From positions 1 through 64,000 of the forward strand of contig JAJFHD010000097.1 of NCBI GenBank assembly GCA_021775805.1: DNA of 64,000 nt, written 5' to 3'. This DNA is from Alphaproteobacteria bacterium. Its GTDB lineage: Bacteria; Pseudomonadota; Alphaproteobacteria; Rhizobiales; JAJFHC01. The notes beneath the pieces were generated by a model that worked only from the letters and a program-made list of their open reading frames with translations, did not search any database and was not told the origin of the DNA. Below are positions 42,285-52,134 of this stretch, one piece after another (positions within the stretch are counted from its first letter, which is position 1; every line of letters starts with the position of its first letter). Both the position numbers and the translations under genes were made by a program.

Positions 42285-43556
42285 TCAGTTCTGAAACGTC
42301 ACAGTGTGGTGTTCGTCATTGAGATCGAGCAGGGCTGCAACCGGCGCAGTTCTGCTGATGACCTTGCCGCGACGGATCACAAACAGCCGTGCCGGCTTGA
42401 GGCGGATGGCGTCGATCGGATCCCGGGCCTGCAGGATGACCATGTCGGCATTGCAGCCGGGCTCAAGTCCGTAACCGTCCAGATGCATGACCTTGGCTGA
42501 GTTCTCTGTCACCGCCTTGAACATCGCCTGCATCTGCCCGACACCCGTCATGTGTCCGGTATGCACGGCCATGTGGGCGACCTCGAGCATGTCGTGGCTG
42601 CCCAGGCTGTACCAGGGGTCCATCACACAATCATGGCCGAGCGCCACATTGATCCCCTGCTCCGTCATTTCCTTGACCCGGGTCAGACCTCGGCGCTTCG
42701 GATAGGTATCATGGCGCCCCTGGATCGTCGCATTGATCAGCGGGTTGGGAATCGCTGTCACATCGGCTTCCGCCATCAGCGGCAGCAGCTTGCTGACATA
42801 GTAATTGTCCATCGAATGCATCGACGTCAGGTGGGAACCCGCCACCCGCCCCTGAAGTCCCAGGCGCTGGGTCTCATAGATCAGCGTTTCGATATGCCGT
42901 GACATGGAATCGTCGGTCTCGTCGCAATGCATATCGACCAGCAGCCCACGCCGCGCCGCAATCTCGCACAGGGCTGTAACCGATGCCGCCCCATCTGCCA
43001 TGGTGCGCTCGAAGTGCGGAATGCCGCCGACCACATCGACACCCATGTCGAGCGCGCGCTTGAGATTGGCCGCAGCCGTTGGCGACCGCAAATAGCCATC
43101 CTGGGGAAAAGCCACAAGCTGCAGATCGATCCACGGCGCGATCTCCTGCCGAATTTCCAGCAGGGCCTCCACCGCCAGCAACCGGTCATCGCAAACATCC
43201 ACGTGACTGCGGATTGCAAGCACACCTTTGGCAATCGACCATTTGGTCAACGCATGTGCCCTTTGCTTTATGGCCTCGACGGTAAGATGCGGCTTCAACT
43301 CGCCCCACAGCGCAATGCCTTCCAGCAGCGTCCCGCTCTCGTTGAGCCGTGGTAGCCCCAGACTGAGCGTTGCATCCATGTGAAAATGCGGATCGACAAA
43401 CGGCGGCGACACCAGACAACCGGTGGCATCGATCGTCTCGTCACCGAATGGCGGCGACGTCGGATCGACTTCGACGATCCTGCCGTCGTTCACGGCGATA
43501 TCGATCCCGTGGCGTCCATCCGGCAGGTTTGCATTTTTGATAACAAGATCGAACAT
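42285..43556 (-). CDS. codA: Cytosine deaminase-family amidohydrolase
   Basis: 423 aa. The metal-binding motifs of the CodA branch are PHFHMDATLSLG near residue 60, DMHCDETDD near 213, SHLTSMHS near 245, and GHDCVMDPWYSLG near 311. It deaminates cytosine to uracil; isocytosine or related compounds are possible for some members. It is the last gene of the pyrimidine operon (20 bp after the permease), so it feeds uracil to PreA/PreT, dihydropyrimidinase and ureidopropionase. Confidence 0.88.
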   Translation of the reverse strand: MFDLVIKNANLPDGRHGIDIAVNDGRIVEVDPTSPPFGDETIDATGCLVSPPFVDPHFHMDATLSLGLPRLNESGTLLEGIALWGELKPHLTVEAIKQRAHALTKWSIAKGVLAIRSHVDVCDDRLLAVEALLEIRQEIAPWIDLQLVAFPQDGYLRSPTAAANLKRALDMGVDVVGGIPHFERTMADGAASVTALCEIAARRGLLVDMHCDETDDSMSRHIETLIYETQRLGLQGRVAGSHLTSMHSMDNYYVSKLLPLMAEADVTAIPNPLINATIQGRHDTYPKRRGLTRVKEMTEQGINVALGHDCVMDPWYSLGSHDMLEVAHMAVHTGHMTGVGQMQAMFKAVTENSAKVMHLDGYGLEPGCNADMVILQARDPIDAIRLKPARLFVIRRGKVISRTAPVAALLDLNDEHHTVTFQN

Positions 43557-43576
43557 GGCACCAGGTTCCTTCGAAG

Positions 43577-44524
43577 TCAGACCCGTTCACCGCGCCGGAA
43601 CGGCACCAGGAGGGCCTTCGGATAACGCGCCCTGCGGGCCATTATGATCATCGCAACGATCGACAGAATGTACGGCATCATGAGGAAGAACTGATAGGGA
43701 ATGAAGGCGCCGGCCAATTGCTGGGCGCGAACCTGCATGGCTTCGAGACCCGCGAACAGCAGCGCACCGAGAAGCGCCTTGCCCGGTTTCCACGACGCAA
43801 AGATCACCAGTGCGACGCAGATCCAGCCCCGCCCGTTGATCATGCCGAAGTAGAATGCATCGAACCAGGACATGGTGATGAAGGCACCGCCCACCGCCAT
43901 GAACGCGCTGCCGACCATGACTGCACCCGTGCGAACCGCCAGAACGTCTATGCCCTGCGCTTCAACCGCCATCGGATTCTCGCCTGCCATCCGGACAGCC
44001 AGACCGACCGGTGTGCGGTAAAGCACATACCAGACGGCCGGCACCGTGATCAGCGCCAGATATGTCAGCGGAGATTGCGTAAAAAGTGCCTCGCCGATCA
44101 CCGGAATGTCGGACAGATAGGGGATCGCCACACTCTTGAAAGGCACAATCTTGGGCGGTGTCGTCGCCGCCGGCAACAGCATCCGGTATACGTAATAACT
44201 CAGGGACGAGGCAAACAGCGTGATGCCAATGCCCGTCACATGCTGCGAAAGCCCCAGGTAAACCGTAAACCCGCTGTGCAACAGACCGAACATGGCACCG
44301 AGGAAGGCCGCAAACATGATGCCGCCCCACAGGTCACCGCCCTGATAGACCCACATCCACCCGGCCATGGCGCCGACGGTCATGATCCCTTCAATACCCA
44401 GGTTGAGAACCCCTGCCCGCTCGCAGATCAATTCGCCGAGAGTGCCGAAGATCAGCGGAGAGACGATCCGGATGGTTGCGGCCCAGAATCCGGCGGTCAA
44501 CAGAATGTCCAAGATGTCCGACAT
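43577..44524 (-). CDS. Nucleoside-type ABC transporter permease (NupQ/BmpC-like)
   Basis: 315 aa membrane protein of the BPD_transp_2 family with about 8-10 hydrophobic segments. The family block FGTLGELICERAGVLNLGIEGIMTVGAM is near residue 25. It pairs with the permease upstream to form the channel for the BMP-type receptor at 47178. Nup/Bmp systems import nucleosides, which fits its location between the pyrimidine catabolic genes and codA. Confidence 0.9.
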   Translation of the reverse strand: MSDILDILLTAGFWAATIRIVSPLIFGTLGELICERAGVLNLGIEGIMTVGAMAGWMWVYQGGDLWGGIMFAAFLGAMFGLLHSGFTVYLGLSQHVTGIGITLFASSLSYYVYRMLLPAATTPPKIVPFKSVAIPYLSDIPVIGEALFTQSPLTYLALITVPAVWYVLYRTPVGLAVRMAGENPMAVEAQGIDVLAVRTGAVMVGSAFMAVGGAFITMSWFDAFYFGMINGRGWICVALVIFASWKPGKALLGALLFAGLEAMQVRAQQLAGAFIPYQFFLMMPYILSIVAMIIMARRARYPKALLVPFRRGERV

Positions 44525-44555
44525 CAGTGTTTTGTCTCCCCCGAACCCTGCACCA

Positions 44556-45605
44556 TCATGTCCACTTAATCTTGAAACGCGTGAGCATCACTGAAACCAG
44601 GACACAAAGCACCGACATGCCGACCAGAACGTCGGCAATATAGGTTGGAATGTTGACAGCACGGCTCATGGCGTCCGCGCCCACATAGACTGCCGACAGG
44701 AACACCGCTGCCGGGATAACCGCCAGGGGATGGAGCTGCGCCAGCATGGCGACCGCGATTCCGGTATAGCCGAAGCCCGGCGACAGGTCGAGTGTCAGAT
44801 AGCCCTTCAGTCCGGCGACTTCGCTGACGCCGGCCATTCCCGCCAGACCGCCGCTGATGAGGGCAGTTTTGATGACCGTCGTGTTGACCTGGATTCCGGC
44901 GAACTCGGCCGCCGTCGCGTTGTGTCCAACCGCCTTGATCTCATAGCCCCATGTGGTGAACCGCAGCATGGCCCAGGTCAGGATTGCGGCTAGGGCCGCA
45001 AAGATGAGGCCCGCATGCAGCCGTCCCTTCTCAAGCAGTCTCGGCAACACACCTTCGTCGATGATGGATGACGCCTGCGGCCAGCCCAATGCCATCGGGT
45101 CTTTCCACGGTCCCTCGATCAGATATCCGACCATGAGGATAATCACGAAGTTGAGCAACAATGTCGTTACCACTTCGTCGACCTTGAGGTGGGTTTTCAG
45201 GAGAACCGGCACGATCAGGATGGCACCGCCAGCCAACGCGCCAGCAATCATCAGAAACGGAACCATGAGAACCGGCGGCATGGTGATCAGGCCGGTACCG
45301 AAAAACGTCGCGGCAAGCGCGCCGCAGTAAAGCTGGCCTTCGGCACCGATGTTGTAGAACTTCGCTCGAAAGGCAATCGCTGCTGCAAGGCCGGTAAAGA
45401 TCAGGGGGACCGACCGCGTCAGGGTTTCATTGATGGCAAACCGGCTTCCGAAGGCGCCTTTGAACAGCAGAAAATAGGCATCGAACACCGACGTGCCGGT
45501 CCACACGATCAAGCCGGCACAGATCAGAAGGGAAACAGCGACAGCAGCAACCGGTGCAAGCCCCGCCCGCCACATTGAAAGCGAGTGCCTGGGTTCAATC
45601 TGCAT
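44556..45605 (-). CDS. Nucleoside-type ABC transporter permease (NupP/BmpB-like)
   Basis: 349 aa. I chose ATG 45605, which has GGAGG eight bases upstream and overlaps the ATPase gene by only 11 bp. It has multiple membrane spans with the BPD_transp_2 pattern IAFRAKFYNIGAEGQLYCGAL near residue 75 and LKTHLKVDEVVTTLLLNFV near 140. It forms the permease heterodimer with the protein at 43577. Confidence 0.9.
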   Translation of the reverse strand: MQIEPRHSLSMWRAGLAPVAAVAVSLLICAGLIVWTGTSVFDAYFLLFKGAFGSRFAINETLTRSVPLIFTGLAAAIAFRAKFYNIGAEGQLYCGALAATFFGTGLITMPPVLMVPFLMIAGALAGGAILIVPVLLKTHLKVDEVVTTLLLNFVIILMVGYLIEGPWKDPMALGWPQASSIIDEGVLPRLLEKGRLHAGLIFAALAAILTWAMLRFTTWGYEIKAVGHNATAAEFAGIQVNTTVIKTALISGGLAGMAGVSEVAGLKGYLTLDLSPGFGYTGIAVAMLAQLHPLAVIPAAVFLSAVYVGADAMSRAVNIPTYIADVLVGMSVLCVLVSVMLTRFKIKWT

Positions 45606-47133
45606 GAGCGCTGCCTCCGGCTTTCTGACCGTCATCATGGCCTGCCATCATCAGGCCAATGTCCGGGACACTCTTGGTGTCAGGCGCAAAACTCTCGCTC
45701 AGATGTCCATGATGAATGACCGCGATGCGGTCGCACAACACCAGCAGTTCATCGAGGTCCTCTGAGATCAATAGTACTCCCGCACCTTGTCTGCGCGCGT
45801 CAAGCAATCTCGTCTGCACATAGGCGATCGCCCCCTCATCGAGGCCACGCACCGGCTGGTTCGCGAGGATGAAGGCGGGATCGGCGGAAAGCGCCCGCGC
45901 CAGTATCAGTTTCTGCATGTTGCCGCCCGACAGCAATTTTGCCTGCTGGTCCGGCCCTTCGCAGCGTACATCGAACTCCTCGATCAAACGCCGGGCCCGC
46001 TCTACGGCTGCGGGCTTCCTGATGACAATGCCGGCGGCCGAAACATCCGAACTTCTCAGGTCCTCGCTGATGAGGTTCTCCCAGATCTGCATCTCTCCAA
46101 CAACGCCCGCCGAATGCCGATCTTCAGGAATCCGCCCGACGCCGCGCCGGACAATATCGCGCGGGTTGGTCGAAGATATCTTGTCTCCCAGCAGCGTCAT
46201 TGACCCGGACGCTGCCTGAACAAGCCCCGAAAGGAGATCGGCAAGCGCCCGTTGCCCGTTGCCGGCAACACCGGCGATGCCCACGATCTCATGGGCATTC
46301 ACTGTAAGCGAGATACGGTCAAGCAACGGCACATCACCCTCGCCTGCCACAGTGATATCCGTCAGTTCGAGAATGGCCTTGCCCGGAACCATGTCGTTCG
46401 GCTTCGGTCTTGTAACCGCCCTTCCGACCATCATCTCGGCCAAAGCATTCCGGTCGGCATCGGCTGTGTCTACGATCCCGACAAGTGCGCCCCGGCGCAA
46501 CACTGCAACCCTGTGGCTGACGGCCAGGATCTCGTGCAGCTTGTGCGAAATGAAAATAATGGCAAGCCCCTTTGCGGTCAGGCTTTTCAGGGTTTCGAAG
46601 AGGCTGTCGGTCTCCTGTGGCGTCAGAACCGCCGTTGGTTCGTCAAGGATCAGAACACGGGCGTCCCGGTAAAGCGCCTTCAATATCTCCACACGCTGGC
46701 GCTCGCCAACGGAAAGGTCGCCAACCATGGCGTCCGAATCGACCTCAAGACCGTACTGGTGGGCCATCTCGGAAATCTTTGCACGTGCGCCCGTCCGGTC
46801 CTGTTTCCAGGACCACAGGCTTTCCGTGCCAAGGATAATGTTGTCGAGGACAGTGAGGTTTTCGGCAAGTGTGAAATGCTGGTGCACCATGCCCACACCG
46901 GCCTCGATGGCGGCATCGGTCGAGCCGGGCGGAAGCACTTTCCCGCCCACCTCGATCGAGCCCTCATCAGCCACGTAGTGGCCGAACAGGATGTTCATCA
47001 ATGTCGTCTTGCCCGCACCGTTCTCACCAAGCAACGCCATGATCTCGCCTTCAGCCAATGACAGCGTAATGCCGTCATTGGCCAAAAGCGGACCAAAGCT
47101 CTTGGTGATGTTTTCCAGTTTCAGGATAGACAT
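45595..47133 (-). CDS. Nucleoside-type ABC transporter ATPase, two ABC domains (NupO/BmpA-partner)
   Basis: 512 aa with two tandem nucleotide-binding domains. The first has Walker A GENGAGKT near residue 36, signature LSVGERQR and Walker B VLILDEPTAVLTP. The second, from about 255, has a degenerate Walker A (GVAGNGQRALAD) and the signature LSGGNMQK, as usual in sugar/nucleoside-type importers where one site is weak. It powers the two adjacent permeases. Confidence 0.93.
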   Translation of the reverse strand: MSILKLENITKSFGPLLANDGITLSLAEGEIMALLGENGAGKTTLMNILFGHYVADEGSIEVGGKVLPPGSTDAAIEAGVGMVHQHFTLAENLTVLDNIILGTESLWSWKQDRTGARAKISEMAHQYGLEVDSDAMVGDLSVGERQRVEILKALYRDARVLILDEPTAVLTPQETDSLFETLKSLTAKGLAIIFISHKLHEILAVSHRVAVLRRGALVGIVDTADADRNALAEMMVGRAVTRPKPNDMVPGKAILELTDITVAGEGDVPLLDRISLTVNAHEIVGIAGVAGNGQRALADLLSGLVQAASGSMTLLGDKISSTNPRDIVRRGVGRIPEDRHSAGVVGEMQIWENLISEDLRSSDVSAAGIVIRKPAAVERARRLIEEFDVRCEGPDQQAKLLSGGNMQKLILARALSADPAFILANQPVRGLDEGAIAYVQTRLLDARRQGAGVLLISEDLDELLVLCDRIAVIHHGHLSESFAPDTKSVPDIGLMMAGHDDGQKAGGSAHAD

Positions 47134-47177
47134 TGATGTGCCTTCGTCTCTCGTACTTCAGTCCGTCAATGCAGACG

Positions 47178-48185
47178 TCAGTACGTGGACTTCGGCTCCT
47201 CGTCATTTATCTTGACGGTAAACTTACCCGCCAGGATGTCGGCCTGAATCTGGGCCACCTTCGCCTTGACGCCCGCATCGATACGGTCTTCAAACTCGTA
47301 GTAAGGTGCCAGGCTCGCGCCGCCTTTCTGCATCATCGTCCATTCCTTGTAGTTCTCGGCCTTGAAAGTGCCGGCCTTTACAAGGGAGATGGCGTGGGCG
47401 ATGGCGTTGGTCATGTCCCACAAGGCAGACGTGACGACCACATCCTTGCCGTTCTCTTCCTTGTTCATGTCGTTGACGTTGCCAAACGCGATGATGCCCT
47501 TATCGCGGGCGGCATCGACGACACCGGCACGTTCCGCATAAAGCACATCGACCCCTGCCTCGACCTGGGCAAAGGCCGCTTCTTTGGCCTTTGGCGGATC
47601 GTACCATGAGCCAATGAAGGTCACCTTGAACTGGGTGTCTGGATTGACGGAACGGGCGCCGTCAATGAACGCATGGAACAGGCGATTGACCTCGCCGATC
47701 GGATAACCACCAACCATGCCGATCTTGTTGGTCTTGGTCATCGACCCGGCAATGATGCCCATCAGGTAACAGGGCTCATGGATGTAGTTGTCGAAAACCG
47801 AAAAATTCGACCCATGGGGCTTGAACGGATCGCCCATCAGAAACGACACATCCTTGTACTCGTCAGCCACCTTGCGTGCTTCCTTGGAAATCCCAAAGGC
47901 CTCACCAACGACTAGCTTGACGCCACTTTCAGCATATTCGCGCAACACGCGGATATAATCTGTATTGGCTACTTTTTCGGAGAACACGTAGTCGATCTCG
48001 CCCGCGTCTTTCGCCTTCACCAATGCCTGGTGCAACCGGGCATCCCATTTTTGCTGGATGGGCTGAGTGTAGATACCGGCGACCTTGATCTTCGCTGCAG
48101 AGGCCGGCGTGATGCCCAATGCCATCGTACCGATACCTACCCCGATCAGGCCTGTTGCCGACCTTCTTGTAATCCTGCCTGTCAT
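47178..48185 (-). CDS. BMP-family ABC transporter substrate-binding protein
   Basis: 335 aa. I chose ATG 48185 with AAAGGAGAG upstream. The signal sequence has a twin-arginine-like ITRRSATG start and cleavage near PASA (about residue 31). The BMP domain begins KIKVAGIYTQPIQQKWD and contains GKVANTDYIRVL-like and NKIGMVGGYPIGEVNRLFHAF blocks. Members bind purine or pyrimidine nucleosides. No lipobox cysteine is visible, so it is probably free in the periplasm. Confidence 0.9.
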   Translation of the reverse strand: MTGRITRRSATGLIGVGIGTMALGITPASAAKIKVAGIYTQPIQQKWDARLHQALVKAKDAGEIDYVFSEKVANTDYIRVLREYAESGVKLVVGEAFGISKEARKVADEYKDVSFLMGDPFKPHGSNFSVFDNYIHEPCYLMGIIAGSMTKTNKIGMVGGYPIGEVNRLFHAFIDGARSVNPDTQFKVTFIGSWYDPPKAKEAAFAQVEAGVDVLYAERAGVVDAARDKGIIAFGNVNDMNKEENGKDVVVTSALWDMTNAIAHAISLVKAGTFKAENYKEWTMMQKGGASLAPYYEFEDRIDAGVKAKVAQIQADILAGKFTVKINDEEPKSTY

Positions 48186-48255
48186 AGTTTTTCTCTCCTT
48201 TGTCCGTTCCCGCGCGGGGAACGGACGTGTTGACATCGTTTGACGTGAAGTCGCC

Positions 48256-49245
48256 CTATTTCAGAGCCTTGTCCGAAATTGCATGGGTCCATGCGCCTTC
48301 AGGTTTTTTCTTGATCACCGGGTCCGAACCACCCTTCAGCAGTGTGCTGACAGTACGTTCGTAGTCAGCCGGGTCCAGCGCACCATTGGAGCCTGCCGTC
48401 AGTTTGGCGATCTCGCCCATCATGCGCCGCTGGTGTTTTTCTGTCTGGGCACCCGAGGCATCGTTTTCCAGAACGATATCGGCAGCCGCATCAGAGTTGG
48501 CTTCCGCCCACTTCCAGCCCTTCATGGAGGCGCGCACGAACCGGACCATCTTATCGGCAAAAGCGGCGTCCTTGAGCTTGTCCTCGAGCACGTAAAGCCC
48601 GTCTTCAAGCGTGGCAACGCCCTGGTCCTGGTACTTGAAGACAACCAGTTCGTCGGCCGACAGACCGGCATCGATCACCTGCCAGTATTCGTTGTAGGTC
48701 ATCGTCGATACGCAATCGGCCTGCTTCTGCAGGAGCGGATCCACATTGAAGCCCTGCTTCAGCACCTTGACACCATCGGCACTGCCGGTTGTATCAATGC
48801 CCAGTTGAGCCATCCAGGACAGGAACGGGTACTCGTTGCCGAAGAACCAGACGCCCAGTGTCTTGCCCTTGAAATCGGCAGGCGACGTGATGCCGGTTTC
48901 CTTGCGGCAGGTCAGCATCATGCCCGAGCTTTTGAATGGCTGCGCAATGTTGACGAGCGCAACACCCTTTTCCCGCGATGCGAGAGCCGACGGCATCCAG
49001 TCGATGATTACATCGGCTCCACCGCCCGCGATCACCTGTGGCGGTGCAATGTCCGGCCCCCCTGCCTTGATCTCCACGTCAAGGTTTTCTTCCTTGTAGA
49101 ACCCCTTGTCCTTGGCCACGTAATAACCAGCAAACTGGGCTTGGGTAACCCATTTTAGCTGCAACGTAACCTTGTCGGCGGCATAGGCCTGTGCCCCGAT
49201 CAAAGTCATCGCTCCGGCAATGGCGCCGGCCAGAAGTTTTTTCAT
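48256..49245 (-). CDS. NMT1/THI5-like ABC transporter substrate-binding protein
   Basis: 329 aa. I chose ATG 49245 with GAGGGAGTAAGAAA upstream. A Sec signal peptide ends at YAA near residue 22. The NMT1 domain has VTLQLKWVTQAQFAGYYVAKDKGFYKEENLDV, typical of pyrimidine (HMP)/riboflavin-type and aromatic-ring binding proteins, and GGGADVIIDWMPSALA. With two permeases and an ATPase next to hydantoinase it is likely to import a pyrimidine base, dihydropyrimidine or hydantoin. Confidence 0.9.
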   Translation of the reverse strand: MKKLLAGAIAGAMTLIGAQAYAADKVTLQLKWVTQAQFAGYYVAKDKGFYKEENLDVEIKAGGPDIAPPQVIAGGGADVIIDWMPSALASREKGVALVNIAQPFKSSGMMLTCRKETGITSPADFKGKTLGVWFFGNEYPFLSWMAQLGIDTTGSADGVKVLKQGFNVDPLLQKQADCVSTMTYNEYWQVIDAGLSADELVVFKYQDQGVATLEDGLYVLEDKLKDAAFADKMVRFVRASMKGWKWAEANSDAAADIVLENDASGAQTEKHQRRMMGEIAKLTAGSNGALDPADYERTVSTLLKGGSDPVIKKKPEGAWTHAISDKALK

Positions 49246-49276
49246 TTTCTTACTCCCTCTGTTAAACACGCGCCGG

Positions 49277-50380
49277 TCAGGTTCTGACCGACGGATGCCA
49301 AAACGTGACGGCTCTCTGCAGAAAAGCCACCACACCATAAAACGCGGATCCAGCAAGTGCTGCGACCGCGATCTCTGCCCACACCATATCGACATTCATT
49401 CTGCCGACTTCCGTGGAAATTCTGAACCCCATCCCGACAATCGGCGTTCCGAAGAATTCGGCAACGATTGCGCCAATAAGTGCCAGGGTGGAATTGATTT
49501 TGAGCGCGTTGAATATGAAAGGCGCCGCCGCCGGCAAACGCAACTTGAACAGCGTCTGCCAGTAGTTCGCCGCATAGGTGCGCATCAGGTCCCGTTCCAT
49601 GTTGCTCGATGCCGCAAGCCCGGCAATCGTGTTCACCAGCATGGGAAAAAAGGTCATGACGATGACGACTGCCGCCTTCGATTGCCAATCAAAGCCAAAC
49701 CACATCACCATGATCGGTGCGATGCCGATAATCGGGAGTGCGGACACCAGGTTGCCGATCGGTAAAAGTCCGCGCTGCAGGAACGGCGAGCGGTCGATCG
49801 CTATGGCAATCACAAATGCCGAGCCGCACCCCAAGAAATATCCGATCAGAACCGCCTTAAGGAAGGTTTGCTGGAAATCAGCTGAAAGAATCGAAAGCGA
49901 ATCCGCAATCCGCACCCCGATCATCGAGGGCGGCGGCAACAGGACGGTGGGAACGCCAAATCCCCTTGTCACGGTTTCCCAGCACACCAGGATCCAGATC
50001 CCGAAAAGCATGGGTATCAGCATGCGTACCCAACGCTGCGTCCGCAATCGGTCGTCCGCTGTCAGGCGTTCGACAAACAACCACGTGACTGCCCACGCGG
50101 ATATGACAAGCGCCCAGAACCCCGGGCCGACGGAATCGAGGCTGTTCAGCGTCAGGATGACGATTCCCGTTCCTGTGATGCTCAACACACCATCTGTGTA
50201 CACATTCAGACCGGCCTTCCAACGGATGGCGCTGGCGACCATAGCTGCCGCAAATATCGCCGCTGGCAGGTAGCCCAGAACTGAAACAGACTCAGAGGAA
50301 ATTGTTCCCAAGGAAAACATCAGACATGCCGCCGCCGCCAGGCAGGCCACCAGGCCCAGCACTGTCTGCAGCCGGCTCAC
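49277..50380 (-). CDS. ABC transporter permease, TauC/SsuC-type with N-terminal membrane extension
   Basis: 367 aa. GTG start at 50380 in a GTGA overlap with the upstream permease; the open frame extends 85 codons further but into that gene. The C-terminal ~220 residues are a BPD_transp_1 permease (LPIIGIAPIMVMWFG, then KLRLPAAAPFIFNALKI). About 130 residues at the N-terminus add three or four hydrophobic segments that normal partners of ~260 aa lack. It pairs with the permease at 50377. Confidence 0.88.
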   Translation of the reverse strand: MSRLQTVLGLVACLAAAACLMFSLGTISSESVSVLGYLPAAIFAAAMVASAIRWKAGLNVYTDGVLSITGTGIVILTLNSLDSVGPGFWALVISAWAVTWLFVERLTADDRLRTQRWVRMLIPMLFGIWILVCWETVTRGFGVPTVLLPPPSMIGVRIADSLSILSADFQQTFLKAVLIGYFLGCGSAFVIAIAIDRSPFLQRGLLPIGNLVSALPIIGIAPIMVMWFGFDWQSKAAVVIVMTFFPMLVNTIAGLAASSNMERDLMRTYAANYWQTLFKLRLPAAAPFIFNALKINSTLALIGAIVAEFFGTPIVGMGFRISTEVGRMNVDMVWAEIAVAALAGSAFYGVVAFLQRAVTFWHPSVRT

Positions 50381-51258
50381 TGTGCCATTCCCATACGCTT
50401 GAGGACGATCCGGTTGGCGATACCAACAATCATGACGAGAGTTGCCGCAAGGGCTGCCGCGACCAGAAGGGCGGACCAGATTTGCACTGTCTGACCATAG
50501 TATGATCCTGCAAGAAGCCGTGCTCCAAGGCCTGCGACCGCGCCGGTGGGCAATTCGCCGACGATTGCCCCCACCAGGGAAATGGCAATGGCAATTTTCA
50601 TTGAAGTGAACAGGAAAGGTACGGAGTTGGGCCACCGCAGTTTCCAGAATATCTGGCTTGCACTGGCGTTATATGTCCTCATCAGATCGAGTTGGATGAC
50701 TTCCGGTGACCGCAGGCCTGTAACCATGCCCACGACTACCGGGAAAAAGCTGAGATAAGTCGAGATCAACGCCTTCGGCAACAGGCCGGAAAGCCCCACG
50801 GCGTTCAGCACCACGATGATCATCGGCGCTATCGCCAGGATCGGAATGGTCTGGCTGGCAATCACCCAGGGCATCAGAGACTGGTCGATGGCGCGGTTAT
50901 GGACGATGGCGATTGCCAGAACGATCCCCAGACCTGTCCCGATGATGAAACCAAGGAGCGTCGCTGAAAGCGTGATCCAGGCATGATAAACAAGGCTGCG
51001 TTTCGACGTGATTTTCTTCTCGACCGTTGTCTTCCAAATCTCCTTCGCCACCTGATGCGGAGCCGGCAATACCGGGCGTTCCTGGGCCATGGTATCGGTC
51101 ACGAGTTGGCCGGCCGTCCAGTCGGCATTGGCCTTTTCATACCGGTCGATCTGCCAGGGTGAATTGAGATAGACGGTGCCCGCATACCAGACGGCAATAA
51201 TTGCCGCCACGACCACGAGGACCGGAAACACATTCCCTTGAGCAAGCCGGCCGATCAT
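50377..51258 (-). CDS. ABC transporter permease, TauC/SsuC-type
   Basis: 293 aa. An N-terminal span and a periplasmic stretch precede a BPD_transp_1 domain with QTIPILAIAPMIIVVLNAVG near residue 135 and the EAA-type loop KLRWPNSVPFLFTSMKIA near 205. It is part of the NMT1-type importer and overlaps the next permease by 4 bp. Confidence 0.9.
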   Translation of the reverse strand: MIGRLAQGNVFPVLVVVAAIIAVWYAGTVYLNSPWQIDRYEKANADWTAGQLVTDTMAQERPVLPAPHQVAKEIWKTTVEKKITSKRSLVYHAWITLSATLLGFIIGTGLGIVLAIAIVHNRAIDQSLMPWVIASQTIPILAIAPMIIVVLNAVGLSGLLPKALISTYLSFFPVVVGMVTGLRSPEVIQLDLMRTYNASASQIFWKLRWPNSVPFLFTSMKIAIAISLVGAIVGELPTGAVAGLGARLLAGSYYGQTVQIWSALLVAAALAATLVMIVGIANRIVLKRMGMAQ

Positions 51259-51294
51259 CCAGCACCCCTTCGCCAGCCAATGTGAGGACCGATA

Positions 51295-52116
51295 CTAGAC
51301 ATCGTAGGAATGACCTGCCTTCAAGCCTTCGCGCACACGGTGAGCAATTTCGAGAAACTCAGGGGACTCGCGAATGTCGAGCGGGCGCTCCTTCGGCAAC
51401 GTGCTTTCGATGACGTCGGTGACCCGGCCGGGCCTGGGGGACATGACGACAATCCGGGTCGATAGATAGACAGCTTCCGGAATGGAATGGGTAACAAACG
51501 CGATCGTCTTGGATGTCCGCGCCCACAGCTCCAGCAACTGTTCGTTGAGATGATCGCGGACAATCTCGTCCAGAGCCCCGAAAGGCTCGTCCATCAGCAG
51601 CAGATCGGCGTCGAATGCCAGCGCCCGGGCAATCGACGCCCGTTGCTGCATGCCGCCGGAAAGTTGCCAGGGAAACTTTTTCTCGAAACCGGACAGGTTG
51701 ACCAGTTCGAGCGTCCGGGCGACACGGTCGGCCTTTTCCTGTTTCGAGTAACCCATGATCTCAAGCGGCAGGGTGACGTTGCCGGAAATCGTGCGCCAGG
51801 GATAAAGTGCCGGCGCCTGGAAGACGTAACCATAGGCGCGTTTCATACGCGCCTCGTCAGGTGTCATGCCGTTCACTGTGATCGATCCGCCTGTCGGTTG
51901 CTCCAGATCGGCAATCACGCGAAGGAATGTGGTCTTGCCGCACCCCGAGGGGCCGATGAACGACACGAAGTCGCCCTTGCCGATCGTCAGATCGACATTC
52001 GACAATGCGTGGACGGGCCCGTCCCCAGTCTCGAAGGTGAGACTGAGATCCTCCGCCCTGATGACCGGCTCGTCGGTCAAGACACTCTCCTCGTGTTCTT
52101 GTACAACCTGCAGCAT
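51295..52116 (-). CDS. ABC transporter ATP-binding protein, TauB/SsuB-type
   Basis: 273 aa. Walker A is GPSGCGKTT near residue 55, the signature LSGGMQQR near 150, and Walker B DLLLMDEPFGALDE near 168. The H-loop is in FVTHSIPEAV. It is the single-domain ATPase of the NMT1-type importer. It starts 18 bp after dihydropyrimidinase on the same strand, so importer and hydantoinase are in one transcript. The first ~15 residues are variable and the start could be a few codons later. Confidence 0.92.
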   Translation of the reverse strand: MLQVVQEHEESVLTDEPVIRAEDLSLTFETGDGPVHALSNVDLTIGKGDFVSFIGPSGCGKTTFLRVIADLEQPTGGSITVNGMTPDEARMKRAYGYVFQAPALYPWRTISGNVTLPLEIMGYSKQEKADRVARTLELVNLSGFEKKFPWQLSGGMQQRASIARALAFDADLLLMDEPFGALDEIVRDHLNEQLLELWARTSKTIAFVTHSIPEAVYLSTRIVVMSPRPGRVTDVIESTLPKERPLDIRESPEFLEIAHRVREGLKAGHSYDV

Positions 52117-52134
52117 ATCCCCGGTCGCATTCCC

